Positions 35,607-57,426 of a stretch of DNA of 64,000 nt are shown here, piece by piece. Position 1 is the stretch's first letter. Each line of letters opens with the position of its first letter. Under the pieces are notes generated by a model. It was not told where the DNA came from, did not search any database, and saw only the letters and a list, made by a program, of their open reading frames with translations. A program made the translations under genes and the position numbers. This stretch comes from Taxillus chinensis (lineage: Eukaryota; Streptophyta; Magnoliopsida; Santalales; Loranthaceae): positions 15,572,403 to 15,636,402 of the forward strand of contig CM042084.1 in assembly GCA_023512835.1 (NCBI GenBank), in the 5' to 3' direction.

Positions 35607-37241
35607 CTATACCGACAAGTGGGACAGAGGGTCTGACGAGGAGGAGGAGGAGCAGCGGTTGAATCCCCATAAATCGTTGTCGCTGCCATAGGTCGCCTGG
35701 TGGGAGCTTATTCCGCGAATACTGCATCTCAGGTCTGTCGTTGGACGTTCATGCGCCCCATTTTCCGGGGAAATACAGAATGGCACGGTAGCAGCAGTAC
35801 CGTCACCAAAGGCGACACATGTCGATTGCTTGTTTGCTTTCTCATGATGAACTTGACCATTCAGTTGGGAAGCCAGCAGGCGGTCCATTGCCGCCCAGTT
35901 GTTCAGGTGGCCATGGGTATGATGGCCACCATCGGGTGGCTGCTGGGTCTGGGCTGCTGTCTCACATGAGCCACCACCTCGGACGGCGCCGCCGTCGTTG
36001 TAATTGGTACAGTTGAGCTCCTCCTCGGTTTGCTCCGAGAAATATAAGTCATGGTCAATTTGTGTTGGGCTCTCGAGCCTCGGGAGATGCATGTATCTTT
36101 CAATGTCCATGGCGGCTGCTGCCGCCGCAGCATCGTTCTGTTCCTGCTTGCAAGCGCTAGCCCCAGACCTTCCCATGTACATAAGTATCTGGTCCAGCAC
36201 TCCGTGGGCGTCATCGCCGTTTTGTGGATTGGGTATGTGAAACGCGGCTGCCCTCGTGTCCGTGAAGTCTGTGCCGCTGGAGGCCTTGAGACTGCAGTCC
36301 ACTATTGTGGTCTTCTGTCCGCAGATTTTCTTCCTGAATACGCGGCAAACCACCCATCCATCTTCTGATGATGACATTGAATCCCCAGCCGACGAACTGT
36401 TGTTGTTACACCCCTGCTGATATGTTTCACCTCTCATTAATTAGTCACTGCATAATATGTGAATGTGCAGCGATGTGAGCAAGTGCATCGACTAATATAT
36501 ACTACTAATTGAAAGGAAAAGCTTACGGTACTGGCGCCCCCATGGGCAGCAGCTGGATCATCCAGCCGATACTCGTGCATGATCCAATCAGATTTCTGGC
36601 CATGGGGTGCACGTCCCTTGTAGAATACGAGTGTCTTTCTCATGCCGATTCTCAGGTGGCTGCTGTAGATGACCTTGTCCCGCCCTGTCGCCTTCCAGAA
36701 ACCGGCTGCCGTGGCCCGGTTTGTTCGGGTTCCGGTCGGGTATTTCTTGTCTTTGTGGCTGAAGAAGTACCAATCATTTTGGGGTCCAGACCCTATTTTG
36801 CATTTCTCTTTAGAAAAAAGCAAAACCAAAATTTAAAAAAAAAAAAAAAAAAAAAAGAAAGGTCACTCCAAATTGCATAAGTAATTCATTCATCATTCAT
36901 CATTTAAAGCGGTACATACATCTATTAGAGTAAAGAGAAAACTAAACGGTGCATCTAAAACTAATCGAACGCCAATTAACTAGAGCCAGCTACGTACGTA
37001 CACGACATATATATACGTACATAAGATTAGAAGCAGAGAAGCAGAGAAGAAAACCTTGGATGTCCCAGGGTTCAAGCTTGTTGAGATCCACGTCGCGAAT
37101 TACATCGAGGTCTATCTTTTGATATGTCACTTTCTTCCGCAGGTAGTAGTGAAGTAGCTCCTCTTCAGTCGGATGGAATCGGAAGCCGGGAGGGACCTGA
37201 GAATGGCCGTTAACAGACAAGCTCATTTCTTCCGACGACAT
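35607..37241 (-). CDS. NST1: NAC transcription factor, NST/SND1 (secondary wall) type
   Basis: Three exons on the minus strand: 37241-37055, 36807-36527 and 36416-35607. GT-AG introns and phases agree, giving 425 residues. The start ([12 protein letters not shown]) mirrors the NST group start; a second ATG lies five codons on. The NAC domain spans about 16-185 with all five subdomains: [45 protein letters not shown] with [29 protein letters not shown], and [10 protein letters not shown] (174-183). The C-terminal activation part has [14 protein letters not shown] (about 330-343) and DNDLWGF (about 402-408), shared with NST1/NST2/SND1, plus Ala and Ser runs. In Arabidopsis these factors switch on MYB46/83 and the cellulose, xylan and lignin genes in fibres and anthers. 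NST1 against NST2 or SND1 is not resolved. Confidence 0.93.
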
Positions 37242-37330
37242 ATATATCTCATGCAGCTAGCCTCGATCCCGGTTGCCGTTAGCTCCCAAACCCACCTCCT
37301 CCCAAGGGTATTAAGTTAAATAGCAGAGTC

Positions 37331-37340
37331 TATATATAAA
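37331..37340 (-). promoter_or_regulatory. Putative TATA box of the NAC gene
   Basis: On the minus strand this reads TTTATATATA, 90-100 bases before the start codon, which would give a short 5' UTR starting near 37305. Inferred from sequence and spacing only. Confidence 0.45.
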
Positions 37341-38570
37341 TGAACTAGGAGTTGGAGACACAGATACAGATATGGTTAAGTGAAACAAGGATTAAAAGCG
37401 ACGCTAGCTATTATATAATAGGTGATCAAGGAAAGAGAAGAAAGGGAAAGTATATGGGGTGTGAGGGAAACGGCAAGGCTATGATTTATATGGGTGGGGA
37501 TGGTGTATGAAGACATGAAAGGTCCAAACATGCATGAAAAGTTTCTGGTATCATGGCCATTTTATTATTTCACTTTGGTAGCGGGGTCAGTCCAAAGCTT
37601 CAACTACCACCTACAAGGCCGATGCCAGAAGAATATATATAAAGGCGCAATACGTATATCAGCAGACCCTAGTTGTGCGTGGCAACGTAGGGAGTGTGGG
37701 TCCCTAAATCGTAGAGTATAGTACAACTTTAGTGGTGGGGGCCAGAAGTGGGTTTCATGGGGGACCCTAAGTCTGGGCAGGCGGGGGGCACGCCCCTATC
37801 CATACTGCGACCGATGACCTTACGATCTTGAAGAAAAGCCACTCTGAAACCACCGCTGTCCCCTCTCCCTCTCTCTTCCTCTCTATCTCTCCTTCTTTTT
37901 TCTGTTTCCGTATCACTTCTCTACTTTTAGGCAACCACTGCCTCAACGACAAATGGGCAATAGAAAGCTTCTAGAGGTCGGACCTCGTTCTCAGACTCTA
38001 GAGGTCGGAGCTCATTGGGCCCAGGTTAGTAACAACAACTATATTTATGCGCCTTTTCGACATAGAGTTTAAGGTGGGTAGAAGTTTGAGTCAGCCGTAA
38101 CGTTGAACCATACTAAAATTCGATTGGTAAATCTATTGTACGCAGTAATATCGACTTTCAGTCAGTAACAGCCAATTTTCATCACAATCTCCATATGGAA
38201 TTGTTGCGGTTGCGAGTTGCGACTGCAACGTTGAAAATTGCAAATAAAAATAAGGCTGCTTCGGATTAGTGTCGCTGGACATCGTTTCGGATTGCAGGCT
38301 TCGTACCTTGTTTGGCATAGGACTGTGCATATAAGAAGGAGAAAAAAGAATGTAATGATTATTATAGTTACTTGTAATTGTAAATGATACAAAAAAAAAA
38401 AAAAAAAAAACCTGAATATGTTCATGTTATGAAAAAGATATATTGATCGTTCACACCCAAATTCGAACATGTGGTGGTGATTGAGGAATCAAAAGACTTG
38501 AAGATAATGAGCGGGGAATAGTTGGGATCTCTTTTAGTCCATGCGCATATGTTGAAAAATGTAAATTTCA
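37341..38570. other. NAC upstream region and intergenic DNA
   Basis: No gene supported. It contains a CTCTAGAGGTCGGA-like block twice (about 37970-37985 and 37996-38012), a pyrimidine-rich run at 37855-37925 and an A20 run at about 38391-38410. It probably includes the NAC promoter; no specific binding site is called. Confidence 0.4.
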
Positions 38571-38639
38571 CTTTTTTTAAGTAAGCATTGGAGTCAAAGT
38601 TTAATGTTGATAAGCCAAAGGAAGAACATGGAGAATGGA

Positions 38640-39240
38640 ATCCAAGACGTGTCTTTTAATATCCACTGTTAAGGTTTGTCGATGTGGTACTACATCAAAT
38701 GACCATAGTTTCTGTTATGAAAGAAAAATTTTCAATGATAAAAGGAAGCAAAATGACCAATGTTTCGGTTATAAGAAATTTAGACATTATACTTGGGAAT
38801 ACTAATATAAGATGAACAATCATATCAATCTTGTTGTAGCATTGAGCAATGAGAATCAAAATGCCCCATCAGCCCACAAAGAGTCAAGTGATCAACATGA
38901 TACTTGGTACCTTGACTTCGGTGCAATCAACCATATATATGAAAGAAAAAAATCTTTGTTGAACTCAAAGATATGGAGTTTGTGGAAACTTTTGAGCCTT
39001 AGAAACTGCTCAAAACTAAGCGGAAGAAAAAAGAAAAGTTTGAACTAAAAGAATAGCAAAGAAAATTTGTTGGTGATGTATACTATATTTCAAGTATAAA
39101 GAATAATATTCTCAATATGGACCAATTGCTTCATAAAGGATATATTGTGCACATAGATAAGTGTTTTTATAGCTTTTTTGCTAATCAAGGTCTTACTGTA
39201 CACATAACAAACAGTGAACATAACTTATGTCCATAGATAG
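38640..39240 (+). pseudogene. Ty1/copia gag-pol fragment (zinc knuckle and protease)
   Basis: 38760-38805 is a degenerate CCHC knuckle (CFGYKKFRHYTWEY, with two cysteines changed to Tyr). 38905-38935 reads WYLDFGAINHI, the Copia protease motif with Phe in place of the Ser or Thr of the D-S/T-G active site. 39071-39190 reads VGDVYYISSIKNNILNMDQLLHKGY, the conserved segment between protease and integrase. Neither LTRs nor integrase or RT follow, so this is a short dead fragment. Confidence 0.85.
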
Positions 39241-39620
39241 TGAGAAAGCTTAGCCCCTTCACATAAGGTTCTATCACCATTAATTAATGTATTTTTTTCC
39301 TTTCTGCAACACTATATATATGTTGAGGGGTTCTAAAAACTAATATTTAATACCTTGTGTGTAATAATCAATCATTCTAGAAAAATCAAATTCCTTATCA
39401 TAATCGCTCCAAGACCTTTTTTTCTTAAAATTTTTAAAATAAGGTAAATAGTATTTAAAGGAAAATACTTTTACAATCAACTTGTGTGTTGTCACTGTGC
39501 ATTCAAATGATTTGACACGTATAATACTCCCCTCCCCCCTCCTGACACATGTGATGACCTATAAATACTTATGCACGACTTCGGCTCTAGCTCGCAGTCA
39601 TATAAATGTAAAATGTATAA

Positions 39621-40634
39621 GAATATCTTCAATACAATTCAGCTAAAAGCTAAAGCTAAAATCAAATATAGCTTGTTGCAGTTATCGTTTAGCTAATGAT
39701 TGTCTAATAGCAGTTCATGCATTTTTTTGCTAAATCATTCTATTTCCAAAATTACCCTAATCCTTTTGTTTTCCCACCCCAATCGCCTCTCTATCTCCAC
39801 CCCCGCCGCCGCTCGCGCCAGGTCCCCCCAAGTCAGCTGCGAGAACGTCTCCAGCCCCCTCATCGCCCCCCACAGCGTCTCTGCTGTCAGCCTCGCTGTC
39901 CAACTGCATCTGGCAGCGAGGATAACCACGGTGTAGGACTCGTCCACGCCGTGTCGGAGAGGTCGTAAGACGCTCACGCTGCGCAGACCAGCTCTTGCGT
40001 CTCGCTCTTGCCCCTCAATTCTCGCTGCTAGCCGCCTGTCGCCGTCGCTCCTCGCCATCGCCGGTCTCTACTCCACCATCGTAGTTTCCAGTTTCTCCCG
40101 GCGGCCCGGCCCCCAGGCTCCGAAGGCTCGCTGCCTCCACCACTCGTTCGTTCCACCCCTCAGCTCCGATCCGCGGCTCCGTCCTGCGACTGCGAGGCTG
40201 TACGCCTGTGCCTCCGACTCCGGCTCTCCACAAACGGTGAAACCCCAGCCGGCGGGCCAGCCCATACTCCCCAGAGGCCAGATCTACGTCATAGCGTCAC
40301 TACGTCAGCCCTCAGGCCCTCATCCCGACGAGGGAGGACGGGCTGCGACTGGGAAGGGAAGGGGAGGGCTGACGGGCGTCGGCAGAAGATGGTGGACGGA
40401 CGTGGGGTAGAGGAAGAGAGAGAGGCGTAAAAGGAGAAGGGTTTTTTAGTATTTCAAATGGTGAAGGATGATGTGGCATTTTACCTAAAAGTTAAAATTT
40501 TAGGTAAATTTTGTTAAAATTATTGCTGAAGACATTTAGCTCATAGTATGGCTGCACTATTGGAATGCGTTTTCATTAAAATTCAGTCAAATTTAACTAT
40601 ATTTTTTGCTATAGCTCTCTCTATTGGAGTTCTC
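39621..40634. mobile_element. Tourist-like non-autonomous element with GC-rich core
   Basis: Flanked by TAA (39618-39620 and 40635-40637). The left end (GAATATCTTCAATACAATTC, then AGCTA) and the complement of the right end (GAGAACTCCAATAGAGAG, then AGCTA) form a degenerate inverted repeat of about 28 bp. The outer parts are AT-rich. The core, about 39775-40440, is strongly GC-rich with open frames on both strands, for example 39735-40058 on the minus strand. I recognise no protein in it. It may be captured host DNA. Confidence 0.55.
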
Positions 40635-40637
40635 TAA

Positions 40638-43600
40638 GGTGGGTAGAAGTTATAGAAAAAGCTATTATTAAATTTAACAATGACTTATGTAAAATTTATT
40701 TCATTATGATAATAAAAATTATCTCCAAAAATAATTTAGGATAAATAGGCTTTGCATTCTCCTAAAACTCAATCCTAACCCCACCCTTCCATCAATCGCT
40801 CGCAGCAGCGCTAAAAAAACCTATAGCAGCAGCAGCCATGGCGGCTCTGGTCGACACATCCGTGTTGGTGGCGACGATGACTTGAACAGCTTTGGAGTCA
40901 GAGTGATTATGAAAAAGAAATTACACTATTACTAGTATGGAACTAATTTTTTTTAGTATGGGAGTTATGGTTTTAGTTGTGTTTATGCAGGCAAAGGGGT
41001 GGCTCACGGATGGGGAATAGGTACCCACCCAGTCTCCTCTCTGTATGTGGCCTTGCTTTGTGCCCTTGTACGGAAATTGGAGAGAGATACAAAGAAAGAT
41101 GGGAGCTACTAAATTAGAATAAATAGATTTAAGTTTTAAAAAATTAAAAATGTACTGTTGAAAATATTATTGGGTATCTAATACTAAATTAGCTAGTAAA
41201 TGTACTGTTGAAAATTCAGCAAGTAAACTAAATTTAAATTTAGCCAATTAAATTTATCTAATACGGTTGGAATTGGACTAAGAAGTATAAGACACCTACA
41301 TTCATATATGCTTCCTGTCGTCACCATTCCATTCCAACCAAATAATCAGTCATAGTCAAATGAATGATTTACAAGTCTATTTCCAATCATTGTCGTGTGG
41401 CACTAGGCAGGCGGTACATGAGTTTTGTGGCTAAGAGATGTCCTGACAAGAGCAATGTTGTGGGAGGATTATCTACATAAGGTTAAGTTGATTTATAAAA
41501 AAAAATGTTATATTAATGCATTTCTAAGTAGTGGATGTAGCGAGTATAAAATCAACAAAATTAACTCAAACTTACAAGCAACAAGGGCATTAGACCACAA
41601 AAAGAAGATGATAATAGTATAGCAAACAAATGTACATGATCACCCAACTTTGTCTCCTTCCCAATTTTTTGTATTTTTTTGTTTTGTATCAGTAATAGAA
41701 ATTTACGGACGCGACCTGTTGCGATAACAACCACGCCTAACTGTGTAGAAATTTATGCGCTTTTTTATTATTATGTTGAATTTTGGTTTTGTTATCTCCA
41801 ACATTTTCAACATACTGATGAATGGAGTAGTTGCAGCATCTAATCTCCATGTCTACACGAAGGGGGTGTGATAGCGTCCAGGTGTGTGTGTGTGTGTGTG
41901 TGTGTGAGTGTGTGGAGCACTCACTTTTATTCAATTCTTCGCCCACGATTTCACAAATCCGTTATGACGACGGATGAGGTGCGCGTAATAATGTTTTTGT
42001 GTCGACTCTAATGATCATGATGCTTATTTATTCATCCTAATTCAAAATTTCTTCTGCCTAATCATGAATTTGGTCCGTAATTGACTGAACAACGAACCAA
42101 TTCATTTTCTGCATCCCACTCGTTATTGTTTTTACGTTTCTAGTTGACTTCTATTTAATTTTAATCATTATGAGATAATAAAGAACCAACTTCGCCACAA
42201 TATTTTTAAAATGTGAGCGCCCACTCTTTTCTTTTTCTGTGCGAACAAGCCCTGATTATACACAAATAATAAGACCTGACATCAAGGCCACATACCCATT
42301 TTGTAATAGCGAGTTTAAGGCATATGACCTGACACCCGGGCCACGTCTATGACGAGGTAATGAATTTAAACCTTGTATTGTATCGGCTGAGTAGTACTAA
42401 GAAAGATGGGAAGGGCCTATGGGTATTTTCGTTAAATAAAAATAAAAATTTTAAAAACATTTAAGGATGGTGTTATACATGGATTTTAACCATTTGGGTG
42501 CCTGCGGACATTGACAGTTATAAACGGTTGAGAGTTTTGTTTTGTTTTTTTGTTTTATTAAATGATGTTGTTGGTAGTGGTGGTGATGGTGTTATTATTG
42601 TTAATGTTGCTGTTGTAAAAGAATATGGAAGGGTGACGTCAGGGTTAGAGATTAAAGTTTTTTCCCCTAATTAAATATTTGGATTTGGGTTCAATTAGAA
42701 TTTAATTCAAAATTATTTTTGAATTTCTACTAACTCTTTTTTATTTTGTTTTTGGCTTGAAAAACCGAGCATATTTTATTTTAATATCTTATTTTTATTT
42801 TTATTTTAAAAACTTACTCTTGAGAGAAAACATAAGTAATATATATATATATATTAAAATTCTCATAAAAATAAAAAAGAGTATGAAACTATTGTCGGAG
42901 TGCTAGGCGGTGCCAAATTGAAAATGACATTGGAGAAAAACTCGATGCAGAATTAGGGAGCCTCAATCTCATCATAAGTGTCATTGTCTTTCATTCGGAG
43001 GTCTTTGATCCTATTGATCCATGAGGACACTAAATCATTTGTAGATGGGTTCGACAGGGCTTCGGTAGTAGTGGCGGCCTTGGGCAACAAATCCGAGGTG
43101 GGGAAACATAAGTTTTGTTCAAACTCAAACATATCCGATATCATAACATTCGGGGGTGACACCAAAAACATCACTCCAATTCAAATCCAAATCTTCAATG
43201 TCTACTTCTAGGGTTCCTAAATCTTTCATGATTTCCAAAATATATCAAATATTAAATTAATAAGTCAAGGGACACTTTGATGATGAGATCTCATCAGGCA
43301 AGCCCCAAAAAAAGTCATTGATCCCCATGTATAGACGGTGGGAGCCGACGGAGAAAAGAGATGGTGAGAGAAGGTCAAGGGCGAGAAAAGAAAAAAATAA
43401 TATAATAAGATTTGAAGAGTAAATAGTTACTATTTAAAATTGAATAGTAACGGTAGCAAATTTCATTTATAGATAGTGGGATAAAGTGTGTTGGAGTTGA
43501 ATTTTTATGTTTGATTTTCTATTTATAAAAAATAAAGAGCCTCTTGGAGTTGCTCTTAGAGTCACATTTTATCTATATTTAACTATAACTAACATGGTTA

Positions 43601-45003
43601 GCCCAAGGGGGAGGCCCAATAGCTAATTGCCTAGGGCACCTAGTCGAACACACAATTCAAGGGCACATTTTTATCGCAAGACTGGGGCACTACACGCAAC
43701 CTCCACCTCTCTCCATCACCACATTGCATGCCGCACACAGCAGACTGACCATGCCACACACCACTAGGACCGCCACCCATCGCATCAAGCTATTGCCGAT
43801 GCTACGTCACCTCAGTCCTCACTCGTCTACTCCGCAGAGCGATAACCGCTAGATCTTAGCTCAGCCCGAAAGGCGGCAGTCGGTAGATCTCAAAAATCTA
43901 GCAAATCAGAAATCGTATATACTCGATCATGTTGTAAGAGAATAGCGGACACGCAGCAAGAGTTGTGCTTTGGCGGGTGCAGATCTATTCAATAACAGAT
44001 TTACTCTCAACATACTTTAATATGGGAGGAATTAGAAAGATAACAACTCAGGTAATTTTAATATTATGTGCAGATCTTTTTCCAACTTGTACTCGATGTT
44101 TATTTATTCTTATGAAGGGAATAAAATTTCATTTATTTACTTATTTATTATTGTGCCGCCGATAAATGTTTAACTATGTTTGGGTGGCCCTTATTATTTA
44201 TTTCATTTCAAAACCTACAACCCATGATACCCATCATCATAGAGTAATATGTTACTTTCTTATCTGTGATGTTTATTTATGTTTATATAGAGAGCTGACA
44301 TTTTCTATTATTGTTGTTGTTTTGTTACTAGTAAATGTTTAACGGTTCGTGCGTTGCCGTTGTTTTGTTGGCCTTTATTTGTTTTAATTTTTTAAAACCT
44401 ACAGCTCATCATCATTGATAATCTTTTTCTAACTTGTTGATTATTAGTATATCCTTTGCCTCAACCCAATGTAGTATGTACCCAAAATGGTGAGCCGAAA
44501 ATAAGGTGATAGCCAACCTAGCATTCTCACATTAGCCAATATACTCCCACTTTCACCTTGCAATCGGTTAAGTGAAACAAAAAAAAAAAAAAGAGAAAGA
44601 AGGCATATGAAGAAAATGGTGGCAAAGGAGGCCGCAAACTGTGAGGACATCCCTGCTGGCTTCTAGCTTTGTGGTGGAAAATGATGGTGAAAGGTAGCGA
44701 TGACAGATTGGAAGCTGACTAAGAGATGAGTAATTACATAAATATGAAACAGAATAAAATGAAGATCCTTTATTAGTTTAAGATTTTGTGAAATATAGGA
44801 AGAATTTGTTGTGTTTATTACATTGGAGTGGTGGCCATTGAGTTTCTTTCCACATTGAATCATATTTGTAAAGATTTAAGTATGGCGCAATACCCCTGTA
44901 GTCATTGAAATATCACTTTTTTGACACTTATGTCTGCTTGGTTCAAAAGCTATAAGAAAATTACATTTAAATTTTGAAGGTTATATTAGTTTTTTTTTTT
45001 ACC
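40638..45003. other. Intergenic DNA with microsatellites and repeat fragments
   Basis: No supported gene. A (TG)n run lies at 41882-41906. About 42890-43400 is less AT-rich with short frames on both strands, followed by an AT-rich piece ending CTCTTGGAGTTGCTC|TTA at 43541-43559. That resembles one end of a MITE, but I could not find its partner. About 44165-44245 and 44330-44420 are imperfect repeats sharing TAAATGTTTAAC and AAAACCTACA. A short AATTTAATTATTAAA-type filler covers the rest. Confidence 0.45.
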
Positions 45004-45006
45004 TTA

Positions 45007-45421
45007 AAGCACTAGTAATAGATTTCTAATATGAGTATGTTTTCTTATATTTAAGGAAAAAAAAGCTAAAAAGTCCAAAAAATCATCTTCATAGCAAATG
45101 TCTTATATTTAACTTTCTTCATGGGATTTGTATAGTATTTTCTAATGTATTAAAAAATACTATTTACTCCCTATAATTATTAAATTATGTATAAAAAATT
45201 TCTCGTCCCCTCTCTCTTTCATGTTTCACATAACATTTATTTTTATTTTATATTAAATTATAAAAAATTATTATTAAATAAAATAAGTAATATAAAATAT
45301 TATTTCAATGATATTGATGGTGATTTAGAAAATCTATTGTGATGTATATTTATATAAGAAAGTAAAAACAATTTAAATTATAAATTTAGGAAAATTTGTT
45401 GGAAGGCTTATATGAGTGCTC
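45007..45421. mobile_element. Tourist-like MITE, copy 2
   Basis: 415 bp flanked by TTA (45004-45006 and 45422-45424). It aligns along its length with the reverse complement of 32473-32881, for example GGATTTGTATAGTATTTTCT and AATCTATTGTG. Ends are AAGCACTAGTAATAG and the complement GAGCACTCATATAAG. Confidence 0.8.
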
Positions 45422-45424
45422 TTA

Positions 45425-47490
45425 CTACTTGATATCAACTATATACGAGACTCATTGTAAATCAGTTCTCTAAAATAATGCAGGCTACTACTATTGAACT
45501 TCTTTGAAAAAAAAAATAGGAACACTTTCTTTAAAATTCATCTAGCCGCCGCTTAGGGCATTCAATTACTCAAAACCTCCGATAACTAATGGTGTAATTA
45601 GAGATATTATACTTGTACTGTTCATTTTTAAATTATCATTTTTCCCGTTGAACAAATAAATTAACCTGGACTGGCATAGCATTAATGGGCTTCACAGCGA
45701 TGAAGATCTGTTGACCAATTTGAGCTCGTTACAGGGCTGGATGCAATTGGGCCTAGCCCAATGTTAATTATGGAACCCCGCGATCTTATTGTTGTTTCGC
45801 AAATGATCTCGTCGATATATCTAATTTAAGGTCTCAGCGTCGCTTGTTTGATGTTGCTGTTACCGTGAGAAGCTCGCCCGACAATGGAAACATTGAGCCA
45901 CGCACTTATCATTTGTGAGTCCACGTCACAATCCAAGCCCAAGTCATAGCCCCATTAGCCGGGACCATGCAAATAAACATGTCATTTCACAGTTATGTGG
46001 TTTTGTTTTTAGCCATTCGAAATTGATTTCATTTAATTAAGAGAGTATTGTTAGAATTGTTTTTTTATATATAAAAATAAGACAGAGGAATTGACACTCG
46101 CATTATAATATTATAAATATAAATGTATTTGTATACAAGAATAATACTATAAAATCGTCAGATAGTTTCAAAACAAGTAAAAATAATAATGTGACATAAT
46201 ATTCACTATTGAATAAAATGCAACTTTTTATTTTTTTTATTTTTATAAATGGGGAATATCATGCTACTTCCTTTTTTTCATTAAAAAATATGAAGCTATC
46301 TAATTCTCTTTATTTCTGTTTATGAGTGTTAAGGAAAAGTAGAAATTTGATGAATTTAACTCCTTTTTGGTGTTTTATTTTTTTTTAAACTTTATTTTTT
46401 TTCTATCTTAAGACATCTACATCATGTTTTCAGTTTTTTGTAATTTTTACAAAAAGCCCACGAAAATAATGAGAAGACCCAAAGGTCTAAACAAAAAGGG
46501 TTAACAAAAGTTAGTATCTATAATACAAAGAGCCTGAAAGCCCAGATACATAATATCCAATAAGATAACAACAAATAATTAAGTAAGAAAAATTAATCAA
46601 GAAAATCAAATTATTTAATATACATTGTGTTTATATTTTTTATTCATATATTTATGGTATGAATATTATATTAGTTTACATATTTTGTTTATCATTTTAT
46701 CTCTCAATTTTTATTCATATCTTTATTTATTTTAATTATATTTTTTTTGTATTTACTATTTTGTTTTAATCTCTTTCATTTATTACAATTGTACAACCAA
46801 TCAAAAGTGCATACATATAACAAAAATATTTTTAAAAGTTATTTGAATAATGAACAAACTATAATTTCTATTTTTAAATTTTATTTTGGAGAACATGATC
46901 TAAGCTTAATTTTAGCAAAAACTTCAAAATTCGTCTCCAAAGTATAGGAAAACATCATCATGTAATAAGCAATATGCTTTTAATACATAACATATTTTGC
47001 ATCTTGACATGTAAAGTGCAATCAATATATTTTAAGCACACGATGGAATAAAATCTACTGTTGAAATGTCAATATAAATACAAGTAAGCATTTAGACCCT
47101 TCTTATCGCAGAGCATGGAACAACTTCCATAATACTAGGATATCCTAAGTGAAAATAAAGGAAGATGGTATGTGTAGTTCATTATGAATTTCAGAAATCT
47201 ACTTTCCTTTGGATAAAAAAAATTGTGTAGTTTAGAACCAAAAAAGAAAAAAATAATTTGGCTACATGGCATGAGTTGGATGACTCTTGCGGGTGTACAA
47301 TGGTTGAAGCCAAAAACTCATGTAGGGGACCCTAGACAGATAAATGGGAGTTGTACTTTTTTTTTTTTCCACTTCATATTTGAGATTCCAAGCTTCATGT
47401 TAAGTTTTTGCCTTACCAATAAACAGCATTGAAAAAAATGATAAAGAAAAAAAAACCCAAAAAAGGGGGAGAGAGAAAAGGTATCGGTTC
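45425..47490. other. Intergenic DNA upstream of the ubiquitin protease gene
   Basis: AT-rich with no supported gene. The final 100 bases have a GA-rich run (GAGAGAGAGACAGAGAG near 47503) typical of sequence near plant transcription starts. Confidence 0.4.
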
Positions 47491-47528
47491 ATTTACTTGT
47501 CCGAGAGAGAGACAGAGAGCGCGAGCGC

Positions 47529-47535
47529 TATAAAT
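47529..47535 (+). promoter_or_regulatory. Possible TATA box of the ubiquitin protease gene
   Basis: TATAAAT after a GA-rich run, about 330 bases before the start codon. If real, transcription would begin near 47560, just after the first two ATGs of the upstream ORF. That leaves the uORF's status open. Confidence 0.35.
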
Positions 47536-47862
47536 GGTGTTAAGAAGACAAATGGTCGTCGAAAACGACGGCCTTCTTATATCACAAGTCTCGAATCCGG
47601 GATCGAAGCCCTCCTCCAACCTCCCCTGCAATCTAGGGTTCTTACTTCGATTCGACACCCTCCATTTATCTGCGCTGTCGTCGCGTAATTGTTCAACAAA
47701 TACTGTTATTCCGTGCCCGACACGGATAATCATTTGTTGCGGTCTATCTTTTTTTTTTTTTTCCTTTTCTGGGTACCTCAGCATAATCGAAGTTGGTGGT
47801 GATCTGCACTCGATTGATTCGTTTAATCATCGTTGGTTTTTTGTTGGAGTTTTGTTTGGATC

Positions 47863-47866
<4 letters not shown>
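47534..47866 (+). other. Upstream ORF ending on the UBP start codon
   Basis: A 110-codon frame whose TGA stop (47864-47866) overlaps the main ATG (47863-47865) as ATGA. A second in-frame ATG is at 47552. Its sequence (Phe-rich towards the end, over a T run) looks non-coding. It matters only if the unspliced leader includes one of these ATGs. A spliced 5' UTR would remove it. Confidence 0.35.
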
Positions 47867-56561
<8,695 letters not shown>

Positions 56562-57426
56562 ATCCATGAATGTTAATTTGTACTTGTATGAGAAAAAGGG
56601 TCTTACGAGGGAGCAGAAACAATGTGTAGGCGAGTAGTTGCATTGCATAGTGGTGCGGGGGTGAATGTTTTTTTTCTTTTTTCTTTTTTTGGCCCCTGCG
56701 CCATTTTTGACGGGCAAGGGTGGGGGTAACATTGGTTTCACTATTAATTTCTAAGTTAGAAAATTTTGGCAACGAAATGATGTGAATTTTGAGTTTCCTC
56801 ACTTAAATTTCTAAGCTTTTGTACGGAAATTTTCCTTGCTTGGGGGCGGCATCATCTAGAACTTGAAGCAATATTTGTTGGGTCATGAATGACCATTTTT
56901 TCAGTGAGCCCTCAAAAACATCTGATTGCCTTTTTTGCTTTTATTTTATTTTTATTTGTTTTAAAAATGAATTTTAATTGAACCAACGTGTTGGGTAGGT
57001 AAAAGTTCAGATAAAGAAACGCTTATATTTACAAAATGGAGGAGAATATATTGACCAACCCTTTGTGAGAGAAAATGAAGCAGTACGGATGCCAATTTTG
57101 ATCCGTCTCATTCCAATCATTCTAAAACTCACTTTTTGGTCACTCTACCTGACCCACCTTCCCTAATTATAGGTGCTACGAATGAGTACTCATATTTTAA
57201 ACGTGTTCCTCTCCCCTGGACATAAATGTTGACAGTAGTTCTCTCGCTCACCAAACACCAAGAAGAATTTTTCGAACTTTATTGCGCTAGGTAGTAGTTA
57301 TACAGGAGGACAGGGGTGCCTCCGCTCACGGGAGAATTTTATAAAATCTTAATTTTAGAATTTTTCAAACAGTGGCTTGGTCGCACTTTGTCGGTTTTTG
57401 TTATTTTTGTTATTCGTTTTTTTTAA
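56562..57426. other. UBP 3' UTR and intergenic DNA
   Basis: The first few hundred bases should include the UBP 3' UTR. There is a T-rich run at about 56667-56690. No clear polyadenylation signal and no further gene are seen. Confidence 0.4.

Noticed and set aside
42953..43211. Short ORFs on both strands at the same place (73 and 77 codons)
   Set aside because: They are mirror frames of one less AT-rich patch. No domain, and probably part of an unresolved MITE-like element.
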